In this document: positions 1 to 10,028 of the stretch, piece by piece
Layout of the letters: the number at the start of each line of letters is the position of its first letter
Position numbering within the stretch: the first letter of the stretch is position 1
DNA from: an uncultured Pseudomonadota bacterium
Lineage (GTDB): Bacteria > Pseudomonadota > Gammaproteobacteria > Methylococcales > Methylomonadaceae
NCBI GenBank assembly: GCA_903848905.1
Contig: CAINHP010000159.1
Location: forward strand, 1-35,290
Length of the DNA: 35,290 nt
Direction of reading: 5' to 3'
Notes under the pieces: model-generated
Databases searched by the model: none
What the model was told of the DNA's origin: nothing
Seen by the model: only the letters and a program-made list of their open reading frames with translations
Program-made: the position numbers and the translations under genes

Positions 1-566
1 ACGCCAATAATTGGCTCGTAAACGGGCCATTCACATTGTTTTTGACGCAAATGCACCCAATGTGAAATCACTTTGGGCTGATCTGGACTGAGCAACAAAC
101 TTTGCTTGAGCATTTGCTCGGATTCTTTGAATTGACGCTCTGTTTCAAGCACGCGACCTAAACTGTTTAGCGCTAAAATATAAATCTTTTTGTCTTCATC
201 AGAAATCGCCGTATATTCATAATTTGCAATAATACGGCGCCATTGATTCAGCGCGTCTTCAATACGACTTTGACGCTCAAACAACGCCCCTAAATTAAAT
301 TGACCTTGCAAAAAATCGGGATGAACCACGATAGAGTCACGGTAGGCCTGCTCTGCTTTTTCATGTAATTTTTGCTGATCTAAAACTACCGCCAAATTAA
401 AATAAGCCGCATAGTTGATTGGCGTATCATTATGCGCAAGCCATACTTCATATAAGTCAATTTGCTCTGCCGGTGTCAATGACTCACCCGTTGAAAGCAA
501 TGCCATAATATCCATTTCTTGATTTCTAGCTTGTTTCAAAAAAGTGTCAAAATTTGATTTACTCAT
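1..566 (-). CDS. TPR-containing protein, probable SPINDLY/OGT-like (glycosyltransferase family 41) N-terminal part, truncated by the window edge
   Basis: Open reverse frame from ATG at 564-566 to the edge; manual translation begins MSKSNFDTFLKQARNQEMDIMALLSTGESLTPAEQIDLYEVWLAHNDTPINYAAYFNLAVVL..., has TPR-like helices and ends ...VISHWVHLRQKQCEWPVYEPIIGV, resembling bacterial TPR-OGT proteins. Not in the ORF track because it is open at the edge. Confidence 0.65.
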   Translation of the reverse strand, partial: MSKSNFDTFLKQARNQEMDIMALLSTGESLTPAEQIDLYEVWLAHNDTPINYAAYFNLAVVLDQQKLHEKAEQAYRDSIVVHPDFLQGQFNLGALFERQSRIEDALNQWRRIIANYEYTAISDEDKKIYILALNSLGRVLETERQFKESEQMLKQSLLLSPDQPKVISHWVHLRQKQCEWPVYEPIIG

Positions 567-670
567 GAACTATCTCTATTAAAAAATACGATGCAAAATG
601 TCTGTAAAATGAAAAATGCGCTAAACAAAGCGCAAATATTATGAAATTGATAGCAATTAACGTGCCGTCG

Positions 671-1960
671 TTATAATTTTCGCAATCGCGCGTAATAAAA
701 ACCATCACAGTTCTGTGTGCCAGTTAAAATTTGCCAGCCATGTTTGGCGAGATTGTCATCTAGATGAAATGGAATTTCTTTTGCGTCCGCGTTTTCACTT
801 AAAAAACGGGCGATTTGATGTTCATTTTCTGCTTTTAAAATAGAACACGTGGCATAAACGAGTAGACCGCCTTTTTCAAGCATTGACCATGCCGCATTCA
901 AAATGGCATATTGCAAAGCTGGCAGCGCAGATAAATCCGTTTCACGACGCAAGAGTTTAATATCAGGGTGACGTCGAATCACGCCTATAGCCGAGCAAGG
1001 CGCATCGACTAAAATACGATCAAACAAACGACCATCCCACCATGTTTTAGGCTCTGTCGCATCACCCACAATCAGCGTTGCAGATAAATTCAGCCGCGCT
1101 AAATTCGTTTCCACGCGCAACATTCGCAGTGCATCAATATCCACAGCCACGCACTGCACATCGGGTTGTGACTCTAAAATATGCGCTGTTTTACCAGCAG
1201 GCGCGGCACATAAATCAAGGACGCGATGTCCTGCTTCAATTGAAAGCAATCCAGCAGCAAATTGCGCCGCCGTATCTTGAACAGACACCGCGCCTTGTGC
1301 AAAATGGGGCAGCGCACCCACGCCAATGGGTTTAAGTAAATGTATAGCGCAAGGATGCGCATCAACGGCTTGTGCTTCAATATCTAATGCGGCTAATTGT
1401 GCTAAATAATCCTCGCGCGTGTTTTTCAAGTTATTCACCCGCAACATCATCGGCGGTGCTTCATTATTCGCGTGAAAAATCTGCGCAGCAACGTCTTGCC
1501 CCCAATCAGCTTCAATTCGAGAAATTAACCATTTTGGATGACTATGCAGCGCAACAAAATTATCGTTAATACTGAGTTCAATCGCGTCTTTTTCGCGCAA
1601 ATAACGGCGCAAAATGGCATTAATTAAGGATTTTGCCCATGATTTCTTATGCGTGGCAAACACGGTTTCAGACACCGCAGCGTGTTCTTTGACCCGCATA
1701 AAAGCCAGTTGATATAAACCCACCAACGCGAGGGCATAAATTTCACTGTCTTTCATAGGCTTATCGAGCAACTGTATCAACATAAATTGCAAACGATGAT
1801 AATAACGACAAACCCCAAAACAGACGGCTTGCACAAAGGCTTTATCTTGCGGATTTTCAACACTAGCAAGCGTGTGTTCAAGCGCGGTGGTGAGTGATTG
1901 CCCGTTTTCTAAAACGCGCACAAGGGTTCGAGCGGCAACGAGTCGAGTATTTATTTTCAT
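671..1960 (-). CDS. rsmB: 16S rRNA (cytosine(967)-C(5))-methyltransferase RsmB
   Basis: NusB-like N-terminus plus SAM methyltransferase motifs (VLDLCAAPAGKTAHILE, VDAPCSAIGVIRRHPDIK, LLVYATCSI). ATG at 1958-1960 preferred over the upstream TTG in the track. Confidence 0.95.
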   Translation of the reverse strand: MKINTRLVAARTLVRVLENGQSLTTALEHTLASVENPQDKAFVQAVCFGVCRYYHRLQFMLIQLLDKPMKDSEIYALALVGLYQLAFMRVKEHAAVSETVFATHKKSWAKSLINAILRRYLREKDAIELSINDNFVALHSHPKWLISRIEADWGQDVAAQIFHANNEAPPMMLRVNNLKNTREDYLAQLAALDIEAQAVDAHPCAIHLLKPIGVGALPHFAQGAVSVQDTAAQFAAGLLSIEAGHRVLDLCAAPAGKTAHILESQPDVQCVAVDIDALRMLRVETNLARLNLSATLIVGDATEPKTWWDGRLFDRILVDAPCSAIGVIRRHPDIKLLRRETDLSALPALQYAILNAAWSMLEKGGLLVYATCSILKAENEHQIARFLSENADAKEIPFHLDDNLAKHGWQILTGTQNCDGFYYARLRKL

Positions 1961-2063
1961 TAGGGTTACAAATAAAGGGGGGTGCAAGTTTACTTTGCGA
2001 AAAATAGAGATTGATTATAATTGAACGCCCTAATCAATGCGCTAAGTAGACATCAAATACAAT

Positions 2064-2984
2064 TTACAGCACCAATCCATTCACTTCATGCGCGGCAAGA
2101 AAGGCACTCGCACTCATACGCTTACCATTAGGCAGTTGCAATTCATGAATACGCACAAAACCCTGCCCTGTGGCGACATCGAAAGTTTTATGTGTGGCGC
2201 GAATTTGACCTGTATGCATTGCATGTACTTCGTTCAAGACTTCCGCTTGCCAAATTTTCATCGGATTACCATTGTAGAGCGTATGCGCCACCGGCCACGG
2301 ATTGAGCCCATGAATTTTGCGTACAAGTACATCCGCATTTTGCGTCCAATCTAAGCGCGATTCGTCTTTTGTTAACTTTTGCGCATAAATCACCCCATTT
2401 TCATCTTGCGGCTCGATTGTCAGTGTTCCGTTTTCAATTTGAGGCAACACTTTCTCAAGACCCTCCGCACTCAACACAGACAGGACATCGTGCACATCCG
2501 CTGAGGTGTCGGTGGATTTAATCGTATAAACCTCTTTATGGAGCATATCGCCCGCATCGAGTTTTTTCACCATCTGCATTATGGTCACCCCTGTTTGCGC
2601 ATCACCTTCAATAATTGCGCGTTGAATAGGGGCGGCGCCGCGCCAACGAGGCAAAAGGGAGCCGTGCCCATTGATACACCCTAAACGCGGCGCATCAAGC
2701 ACAGATTGCGGCAAAATCATGCCATAAGCCACAACAATCATTAAATCAGCATTAAACGCCTGCAAAACATGAAGATCCTCTTCATTTTTTAGGCTCAATG
2801 GCTGAAAAACTGGAATATTATGCGCAAGCGCTAACGTTTTGACAGGGCTAAATTGCAGTTGTTGCCCGCGTCCTGCTGGGCGATCGGGTTGCGTGTAAAC
2901 CGCGCAAACATCATGATTCAAATCAATTAAACGCTGCAAACTAGGCACAGCGAATTGCGGTGTTCCAGCAAAAATAATTCTCAT
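2064..2984 (-). CDS. fmt: Methionyl-tRNA formyltransferase
   Basis: MRIIFAGTPQFAVPSL..., NGHGSLLPRWRGAAPIQRAI signature; abuts def. Confidence 0.97.
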   Translation of the reverse strand: MRIIFAGTPQFAVPSLQRLIDLNHDVCAVYTQPDRPAGRGQQLQFSPVKTLALAHNIPVFQPLSLKNEEDLHVLQAFNADLMIVVAYGMILPQSVLDAPRLGCINGHGSLLPRWRGAAPIQRAIIEGDAQTGVTIMQMVKKLDAGDMLHKEVYTIKSTDTSADVHDVLSVLSAEGLEKVLPQIENGTLTIEPQDENGVIYAQKLTKDESRLDWTQNADVLVRKIHGLNPWPVAHTLYNGNPMKIWQAEVLNEVHAMHTGQIRATHKTFDVATGQGFVRIHELQLPNGKRMSASAFLAAHEVNGLVL

Positions 2985-3503
2985 TTATTTCCCTTCCAAT
3001 CGATGTATTTTTTCCAACTTAGCTTTGATACGTTGACGCTTGAGCGCAGAAAGGTGATCAATAAATAATTTACCGTCTAAATGATCCATTTCGTGCTGAA
3101 TACAGGTCGCCAGTAAATCATGCGCTTGCATTTCAAATTCGATGCCCTCACGATTAAGTGCTTTAACCGTAATTTGCCCTGGGCGCGTCACCTTTTCATA
3201 AAAATTGGGCACCGATAGACAGCCTTCTTTGTATTCAAATTCGCCTTCTTGAGTGAGAATTTCAGGATTGATAAAACACAGCGGATCGTTTTTATCTTCA
3301 CTGGTATCCATCACCAAAATTTGCAAATGCGCATCCACTTGCGTGGCAGCAAGGCCAATGCCTCCAGCGTCATACATGGTTTCAAACATATCGTCTATTA
3401 ACTTACTGACTTTGTTATCCACGTTTTTTACCGGCAGGGCTTTTTTTCGCAACCGCTCATCCGGAAATTCGAGAATAGTTAGAATACTCAATGAACTCTC
3501 CAC
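2985..3503 (-). CDS. def: Peptide deformylase
   Basis: [17 protein letters not shown] and [12 protein letters not shown] motifs. Track start is GTG; an internal TTG at 3491 preceded by GGAGAG would give [16 protein letters not shown] and may be the true start. Confidence 0.97.
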   Translation of the reverse strand: MESSLSILTILEFPDERLRKKALPVKNVDNKVSKLIDDMFETMYDAGGIGLAATQVDAHLQILVMDTSEDKNDPLCFINPEILTQEGEFEYKEGCLSVPNFYEKVTRPGQITVKALNREGIEFEMQAHDLLATCIQHEMDHLDGKLFIDHLSALKRQRIKAKLEKIHRLEGK

Positions 3504-3616
3504 TATAATAATTAGAAATGATTAAATAAATTTAATTCTATCTGAATTCAGCACAACTTTGAAATTAGCCGTATGAAAAACTTTTTTTCACATTCACTCT
3601 ATTGCTTAAAACACCC

Positions 3617-4717
3617 ATGCAACTAAACAGCCAAGATGCCGACATTAAATATTGGCTTGGACTACTTCGCGTTGAAGGAATTGGCTGTAAAACGTTTCTC
3701 TCGTTAATTGAAGAGCACACGCCAGAAGACATTTTTAGCGCAAGTGAATCGACGTTACAGGCTTGGGGGGTTAAAAAAGCGTTAATTGAGCGTATCATCT
3801 CGTTTAATTGGCAAACGGTGGATTATGATTTGCAATGGCTCGCCCATGAAAATAATGAGGTACTCAAAATCACGCATCCGCTTTATCCAGAAGCGCTCAA
3901 AGAGATTTATGATCCACCGCCACTCTTATTTATTCGGGGCAATCCCAAGTTACTCGCTTATCCTCAAATTGCTGTCGTAGGCAGTCGAAATCCTTCTGCA
4001 CTTGGCAATAAAGCCGCGTTTGATTTTGCCTTTGAATTAAGTAAATTTGGCTTTGTGATTACCAGTGGACTTGCGCTGGGTATTGATTCGACAGGGCATC
4101 AAGGGGCACTGAGTGCGGGTGGCTATACCATAGCGGTTGTAGGCACGGGGCTTGATCGTGTCTATCCAGCAAGCAATAAAGACTTAGCGCTTGAAATTGT
4201 CAATAACGGCGCCATGGTTTCCGAGTTCCCGCCGGGTACAACAGCGCAAGCGAATAACTTCCCCCGACGTAACCGAATTATTAGTGGTTTAAGCCAAGGG
4301 TTGCTTATTGTTGAGGCCGCGCAAAAAAGCGGCTCACTCATCACCGCGCGCCTTGCCATTGAGCAAAACCGCGACGTTTTTGCGATACCGGGATCCATTT
4401 ATAGTCCCCTTTCACGTGGCTGTAATGCCATGATAAAAGAAGGCGCAAAACTTGTCGAATCCCCACAAGATATTATTGATGAATTAAGTCAATATAAACA
4501 ACGAATTAGCTTTTTGCGCTCCGAGCCAGAACAATCATTACTTGACCTCGAGCAACAAACATTATTGAATCTAGTCATGTTTGGCCCAACGTCTATTGAC
4601 GATTTAGTCGAAAGTTCAGGGCAATCAGTGGAAAGTATTGCCGTACAACTTCTCATGCTTGAGCTACAGGGGCATATCGAGGCGACCACTGGTGGTTGCT
4701 ATATCCGCGTAAAATAA
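3617..4717 (+). CDS. dprA: DNA-processing protein DprA (Smf family)
   Basis: Rossmann-like core VVGSRNPSALGNKAAFDFAFELSKFGFVITSGLALGIDSTGHQGAL and RNRIISGLSQGLLIVEAAQKSGSLITARLA. ATG at 3617 preferred over TTG 3602. Confidence 0.95.
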   Translation: MQLNSQDADIKYWLGLLRVEGIGCKTFLSLIEEHTPEDIFSASESTLQAWGVKKALIERIISFNWQTVDYDLQWLAHENNEVLKITHPLYPEALKEIYDPPPLLFIRGNPKLLAYPQIAVVGSRNPSALGNKAAFDFAFELSKFGFVITSGLALGIDSTGHQGALSAGGYTIAVVGTGLDRVYPASNKDLALEIVNNGAMVSEFPPGTTAQANNFPRRNRIISGLSQGLLIVEAAQKSGSLITARLAIEQNRDVFAIPGSIYSPLSRGCNAMIKEGAKLVESPQDIIDELSQYKQRISFLRSEPEQSLLDLEQQTLLNLVMFGPTSIDDLVESSGQSVESIAVQLLMLELQGHIEATTGGCYIRVK

Positions 4718-4730
4718 TTAACTAGGATTT

Positions 4731-5198
4731 ATGAAAGAAAATATTTTTGATGTGCTGATGTATCTTTTTGAAAATTATATGGACGATGACAATGAAATGC
4801 TTCCTGATAGTGATATCGTGAAAACGGAATTGCTTCAAGCGGGTTTTGAGCATAAAGAAGTGAATCGTGCTTTTTCATGGCTTGAATCCTTAAGCATTGA
4901 GCCTAATGATATTCAACCTATGACAGCGGCATCATTTCGCATTTTTAGTGCGCAAGAGAAAGAGTGTCTTGATGTCGAATGCCAAAATTTATTGATGCAT
5001 TTAGAGCGCACAGGTATTCTCAATTCGGTCAATCGTGAATTAGTGTTAGACCGCGCTATTGCCCTCGAAGAGAGCTTGACGCTTGATAAGTTAAAATGGA
5101 TTGTTCTCATTGTGCTGCTCAATCAACCTGATGAAGAGCTGGCATTAGCGCGAATGGAAGACATGATTTACGATCTACTGCCAACGTATGTGCATTAA
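4731..5198 (+). CDS. smg: Smg family protein (DUF494)
   Basis: MKENIFDVLMYLFENYMDDD...; typical size and position between dprA and topA. Confidence 0.92.
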   Translation: MKENIFDVLMYLFENYMDDDNEMLPDSDIVKTELLQAGFEHKEVNRAFSWLESLSIEPNDIQPMTAASFRIFSAQEKECLDVECQNLLMHLERTGILNSVNRELVLDRAIALEESLTLDKLKWIVLIVLLNQPDEELALARMEDMIYDLLPTYVH

Positions 5199-5243
5199 AA
5201 CACCTTTTAAAAGCCCGTCTTTTGTATCAAATGGAATGGATAA

Positions 5244-7535
5244 ATGAGCAAAAATCTCGTTATTGTTGAATCGCCAGCAAAAGCAAAAACCATCGAAAAA
5301 TATTTAGGCAAAGATTTTCATGTCCTTGCCTCTTATGGCCATGTACGGGATTTAATCCCCAAAGAAGGTGCTGTCGATCCGCAACACGATTTTGCGATGA
5401 AATATGAAATCATAGAACGCAATCAACGCCATCTACTTGCCATCACCAAAGCATTGAAATCAGCCGACACCCTCTATCTCGCGACCGATCCAGATCGCGA
5501 AGGTGAAGCCATTTCATGGCATTTACTTGAATATCTCAATGAAAAGAATTTAGTGGGCAAAAGAGAAGTGCATCGCGTTGCGTTTCATGAAATCACCAAA
5601 AAATCTGTCACGCAAGCCATTGCTGAGCCGGCTAAACTTAATTTCAATTTAGTCTACGCACAGCAAGCCCGTCGCGCGTTAGATTATTTAGTAGGATTTA
5701 ATCTCTCCCCCCTACTTTGGAAAAAAATTCGTCGCGGTTTATCTGCTGGGCGCGTACAAAGTCCCGCCCTACGCTTAATTGTTGAACGTGAACTTGAAAT
5801 AGAAGCATTTAAAAGCCGCGAATACTGGTCTGTTGACGCTGCAACTTTTGCGCATGATCAAGCCTTTAAAGCCAAATTAACCTACCTTGATGGCAATAAA
5901 GTCAGCCAATTCACTATCGACAACGAGCAAACCGCGCAGGAAACTAAAAAAATATTACTTGATGCGGCTCAAGGCAAATTAATTGTCAGCAAACTCGAAA
6001 AAAAGCAACGCAAAAGCCATCCCGCCCCCCCCTTTATTACCTCAACACTTCAACAAGAAGCCGCCAGAAAATTAGGGTTCACAACTAAAAGAACGATGGC
6101 GGTAGCGCAGCAATTGTACGAAGGGATTGATATTGGTGGAGAAACAGCGGGATTGATTAGTTATATGCGTACGGATTCGGTGAATTTATCAGCTGAAGCC
6201 ATAGCGGATATTCGTGCGTTAATTGGCGAAATCTACGGCGAATCAAATATTCCCAAAACGCCACCCGAATACAAAACAAAATCAAAAAATGCCCAAGAAG
6301 CCCATGAGGCGATTCGTCCAACGTCTGCGCGTTATATTCCTGCGCAAATTCAGTCCTACCTCAGTGCTGAGCAGTTTAAACTCTACGAATTAATCTGGAA
6401 ACGAACGATTGCATGTCAGATGATTCACGCGACGCTTAATAATGTCGCCATTGATATGAGCTGTAATGAGGGCAAACATGTTTTTCGCGCCACAGGCTCA
6501 TCCGTTGCCACACCCGGATTTATGGCGGTGTATTTAGAAGGCAAAGATGACTCAAAAGAAGGCGATGACAAAGAGAGCTTCCTGCCACCTCTCAAAGAAG
6601 GCGACAGCGTTATTTTAAACGATGTGATTATTGCTCAACATTTTACCGAGCCACCCCCACGCTATGGTGAAGCAAGTCTTGTTAAATCGCTTGAAGAACA
6701 CGGTATTGGACGCCCTTCAACGTATGCATCCATTATTTCAACGCTGCAAAATCGTGAATATGTCACACTTGAAACCAAGCGTTTTTATCCTACGGATGTC
6801 GGTCGAATAGTCAATAAATTTTTAACCGATCATTTCACTAAATATGTCGACTACAGTTTTACGGCGAATTTAGAAGATGATTTGGACGCTGTTGCGCGTG
6901 GAGAAAAAGAGTGGATTCCACTCATGCGCAGTTTCTGGGAACCGTTTGGTGAATTGGTACACGAGAAAGAAAGTTCCGTTCAGCGCAAAGACGTCACGCA
7001 AGAAGCCATTGATGAAGCTTGCCCTTTATGTGGCAAGGGACTTTCCATTCGTCTTGGGCGCAATGGCCGTTTTATTGGTTGTACCGATTATCCAACGTGT
7101 ACCTATACACGCAATTTATCTGATTCTCCTCAAGCAGAACCGGAAACCGTTGAAGATCGCGCATGCCCTGAATGCCAGTCAAAACTGGTTTACAAAAATA
7201 GCCGTTATGGTAAATTCATTGGATGTAGCGCCTATCCAACCTGCCGCTACATTGAGCCACTTGAAAAACCTCAAGACACTGGTGTCTCTTGTCCAAAATG
7301 CCAAAAGGGACAGATTTTTAAACGTAAATCACGTAATGGAAAATTGTTTTATTCGTGTGAAAATTATCCAAGTTGTGACTATGCACTATGGAATGCACCG
7401 CTAAATGAACCTTGCCCATCTTGCCATTGGCCAGTACTCACACAAAAAGAAAGTAAACGTCGTGGTGTTGAGAAAGTCTGTCCACAAAAAGACTGCAACT
7501 ACGCTGTTGCCGTGGAAGTTGATGAAGCGGAGTAA
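5244..7535 (+). CDS. topA: DNA topoisomerase I
   Basis: TOPRIM start MSKNLVIVESPAKAKTIEKYLG, DPDREGEAISWHL, active site SYMRTDSVNLS, C-terminal C4 zinc ribbons. Confidence 0.98.
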   Translation: MSKNLVIVESPAKAKTIEKYLGKDFHVLASYGHVRDLIPKEGAVDPQHDFAMKYEIIERNQRHLLAITKALKSADTLYLATDPDREGEAISWHLLEYLNEKNLVGKREVHRVAFHEITKKSVTQAIAEPAKLNFNLVYAQQARRALDYLVGFNLSPLLWKKIRRGLSAGRVQSPALRLIVERELEIEAFKSREYWSVDAATFAHDQAFKAKLTYLDGNKVSQFTIDNEQTAQETKKILLDAAQGKLIVSKLEKKQRKSHPAPPFITSTLQQEAARKLGFTTKRTMAVAQQLYEGIDIGGETAGLISYMRTDSVNLSAEAIADIRALIGEIYGESNIPKTPPEYKTKSKNAQEAHEAIRPTSARYIPAQIQSYLSAEQFKLYELIWKRTIACQMIHATLNNVAIDMSCNEGKHVFRATGSSVATPGFMAVYLEGKDDSKEGDDKESFLPPLKEGDSVILNDVIIAQHFTEPPPRYGEASLVKSLEEHGIGRPSTYASIISTLQNREYVTLETKRFYPTDVGRIVNKFLTDHFTKYVDYSFTANLEDDLDAVARGEKEWIPLMRSFWEPFGELVHEKESSVQRKDVTQEAIDEACPLCGKGLSIRLGRNGRFIGCTDYPTCTYTRNLSDSPQAEPETVEDRACPECQSKLVYKNSRYGKFIGCSAYPTCRYIEPLEKPQDTGVSCPKCQKGQIFKRKSRNGKLFYSCENYPSCDYALWNAPLNEPCPSCHWPVLTQKESKRRGVEKVCPQKDCNYAVAVEVDEAE

Positions 7536-7549
7536 TTAGACTAAACATC

Positions 7550-7574
7550 ATCACAGCAGATTAACTGCTGTGAT
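7550..7574. terminator. Hairpin between convergent topA and receiver gene
   Basis: ATCACAGCAG-ATTAA-CTGCTGTGAT, perfect 10-bp stem with 5-nt loop, directly after the topA stop; weak T-rich tail on the + side. Confidence 0.7.
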
Positions 7575-7610
7575 TTGTTTGACTTGACTTGACTTAGTAT
7601 GTTTTTTTGA

Positions 7611-8009
7611 TTAACCAGCTGCTTTGAGCTTATTGATAATTTGCGCAACTAAATTATCTGGTTTAAATGGTTTAACGATATATGAGGTAATGCCCACTGA
7701 AATGGCTTCTTTTACTTTTTCACCTTCAGAAGATGATGTCAACATAATCCAAGGAGGCAGAGCCAATTTTCGATCATGCTTAACCGCTTGGAATAACTCA
7801 ATGCCGCTCATGCCAGGCATATTCCAATCACAAATAACAATATTAACTTTGATTTGTGCCATTTTAGTCAATGCTTCACGACCTCCTGGTACGTCAAACA
7901 CATTGGTAAAACCGGCTTCACGCAAAATAGCCTTTGTTAATGTTCGCATTGAAGCGGCATCATCAACAATAAGAATCTTTTTTTGCAATAGTTCTGGTGA
8001 TATATCCAT
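7611..8009 (-). CDS. Single-domain CheY-like response regulator
   Basis: Receiver features KILIVDDAAS, VICDWNMPGMSG, IMLTSSSE, SYIVKPF; no output domain. Confidence 0.93.
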   Translation of the reverse strand: MDISPELLQKKILIVDDAASMRTLTKAILREAGFTNVFDVPGGREALTKMAQIKVNIVICDWNMPGMSGIELFQAVKHDRKLALPPWIMLTSSSEGEKVKEAISVGITSYIVKPFKPDNLVAQIINKLKAAG

Positions 8010-8189
8010 TTTATTTTCCTAAGACTTACTTTTAATTCAATTAAATTCATTAGCGGCGTGCTCTTGCTTTGATAACTATTTTACAATATCGAAAACAAAC
8101 CGACAAACGTATTATAAAAATAACGAAAAAAAGCGATTTTTTGCGCATCAATCCCTATTTCACTTGCCACATCAACTTACTAAACATTC

Positions 8190-9791
8190 ATGCTACGAAT
8201 TACTGAAATTAAGCTTCCACTTAACCACACACTATCCGATTTAGAGTCAACGATTCTTTATCGGCTAAACATCACTTTAGATAAATTTATTCGTTTCCAA
8301 GTTTTTCGTCAAGGGCACGACGCACGTAAGCGCGATGCGATTTTCATGGTCTACACCGTTGATGTTGAAGTTAAAAATGAAGCTGAAATTCTTGCAAGTC
8401 TTGTCGATGATCCGCGTATTAGCGTAACGCCTAATACGCACTATCAATTAGTGACCCATTCAAAAGGGATAGAAAAAACACGTCCTATCGTCATTGGTTC
8501 AGGGCCTTGTGGCATACTTGCTACGCTCATTCTCGCTCAAATGGGGTTTAACCCCATTATGCTTGAGCGCGGCAAATCCGTTCGTGAACGCACGAAAGAC
8601 TCGTTTGCACTCTGGCGAAAACGTGTTTTTAATGCCGAATCTAACGTTCAATTTGGCGAAGGTGGCGCGGGAACGTTCTCAGATGGCAAGCTCTACACAC
8701 AAATCAAAGACCCCAATCATTACGGCCGTAAAGTACTTGAGGAATTCGTCAAAGCCGGCGCACCACCTGAAATTCTGCATTTAAGTAAACCCCATATTGG
8801 GACATTTCGCTTAGTTTCGATGGTGGAGGCTATGCGCGCGACGATTGAATCGTTAGGTGGTGAAATCCGTTTTGAGCAGCGCGTTGATGATATTTTAATT
8901 GAAAATGGTCAAGTGCAAGGCGTAAGACTCACCAGTGGTGAAATTATCGACAGCTCGCACGTTGTACTCGCCATTGGGCACAGTGCCCGCGACACCTTTT
9001 CAATGCTGCAAAAAAATGGCGTCTACATGGAGGCAAAGCCATTTTCGATGGGGTTTCGCATCGAACATCCACAATCGATGATTGATCAATGTCGTTTTGG
9101 TCAAAATGCGGGGCATAAATTACTGGGTGCAGCAGATTATAAACTAGTGCATCATTGCAAAAATGGTCGGTCGGTTTACAGTTTTTGTATGTGTCCTGGG
9201 GGTACAGTGGTTGCGGCAACGTCTGAAGAAGGTCACGTTGTCACCAACGGCATGAGCCAATATTCACGCAATGAACGTAACGCAAACAGCGCTATTGTTG
9301 TGGGTATTTCACCTGAAATGGATTATCCGCAGCACGTTTTAGCCGGTGTCGATTTACAGCGTCATTGGGAGCGTCAAGCTTTTTTACTGGGTGGTGAAGA
9401 TTACGCAGCGCCTGCGCAACTCGTAGGTGATTTTCTCGCCGATCGCCCATCGACCGCTTTTGGCATTGTGCAGCCCTCTTATACCCCATCGGTAAAATTA
9501 GGGAGTTTACGCAGCGCCCTACCCGATTACGCCATTGACGCCATTACTGAAGCCTTGCCCGCCTTTGATAAAAACATTAAAGGGTTTGCGATGCACGATG
9601 CCCTTTTAACCGGCGTTGAAACTCGCACATCGTCCCCTATTCGCATCAAGCGCAATGAAAAGTTCCAAAGTTTAAACACAGTGGGACTCTTTCCCGCTGG
9701 GGAAGGAGCGGGGTATGCGGGCGGGATTTTATCTGCCGCCATTGACGGTATTAAAGTCGCTGAAGCCGTCGCGCGCGCGATGCAAGAATAA
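8190..9791 (+). CDS. NAD(P)/FAD-dependent dehydrogenase (COG2509-type)
   Basis: Dinucleotide-binding PIVIGSGPCGILATLILAQMGFNPIMLERG; FGEGGAGTFSDGKLYTQIKD; GLFPAGEGAGYAGGILSAAIDGIKVAEAVA. Confidence 0.88.
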   Translation: MLRITEIKLPLNHTLSDLESTILYRLNITLDKFIRFQVFRQGHDARKRDAIFMVYTVDVEVKNEAEILASLVDDPRISVTPNTHYQLVTHSKGIEKTRPIVIGSGPCGILATLILAQMGFNPIMLERGKSVRERTKDSFALWRKRVFNAESNVQFGEGGAGTFSDGKLYTQIKDPNHYGRKVLEEFVKAGAPPEILHLSKPHIGTFRLVSMVEAMRATIESLGGEIRFEQRVDDILIENGQVQGVRLTSGEIIDSSHVVLAIGHSARDTFSMLQKNGVYMEAKPFSMGFRIEHPQSMIDQCRFGQNAGHKLLGAADYKLVHHCKNGRSVYSFCMCPGGTVVAATSEEGHVVTNGMSQYSRNERNANSAIVVGISPEMDYPQHVLAGVDLQRHWERQAFLLGGEDYAAPAQLVGDFLADRPSTAFGIVQPSYTPSVKLGSLRSALPDYAIDAITEALPAFDKNIKGFAMHDALLTGVETRTSSPIRIKRNEKFQSLNTVGLFPAGEGAGYAGGILSAAIDGIKVAEAVARAMQE

Positions 9792-9808
9792 CCAGAGGAG
9801 AAACTCAA

Positions 9809-10024
9809 ATGTCAGCAGCATGGGCAGGTGGCACGGACGCCATTATTGAACGTATGGATAAAATGACTGAATTATTCATTCAAGAAGCGCGAAAATCAGT
9901 GTATACCGGTGAATCTTCGCTCGAATGTGAGGAATGTGGCGAACCCATCCCCGAAAGCCGCCGTAAGGCGATTGCTTGTAGATTTTGCTTGGCTTGCCAG
10001 AGTGCAATGGAAAAGAAAGGGTAA
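9809..10024 (+). CDS. DksA/TraR-type C4 zinc-finger protein (YbiI-like)
   Basis: 71 aa; ECEECGEPIPESRRKAIACRFCLACQ; 17 nt after the preceding CDS with GAGGAG upstream of the ATG. Confidence 0.88.
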   Translation: MSAAWAGGTDAIIERMDKMTELFIQEARKSVYTGESSLECEECGEPIPESRRKAIACRFCLACQSAMEKKG

Positions 10025-10028
10025 AACC

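Noticed and set aside
6877-7404. 175-aa + strand ORF within topA
   Set aside because: Alternate-frame shadow of a confident topA reading; no recognisable domain.
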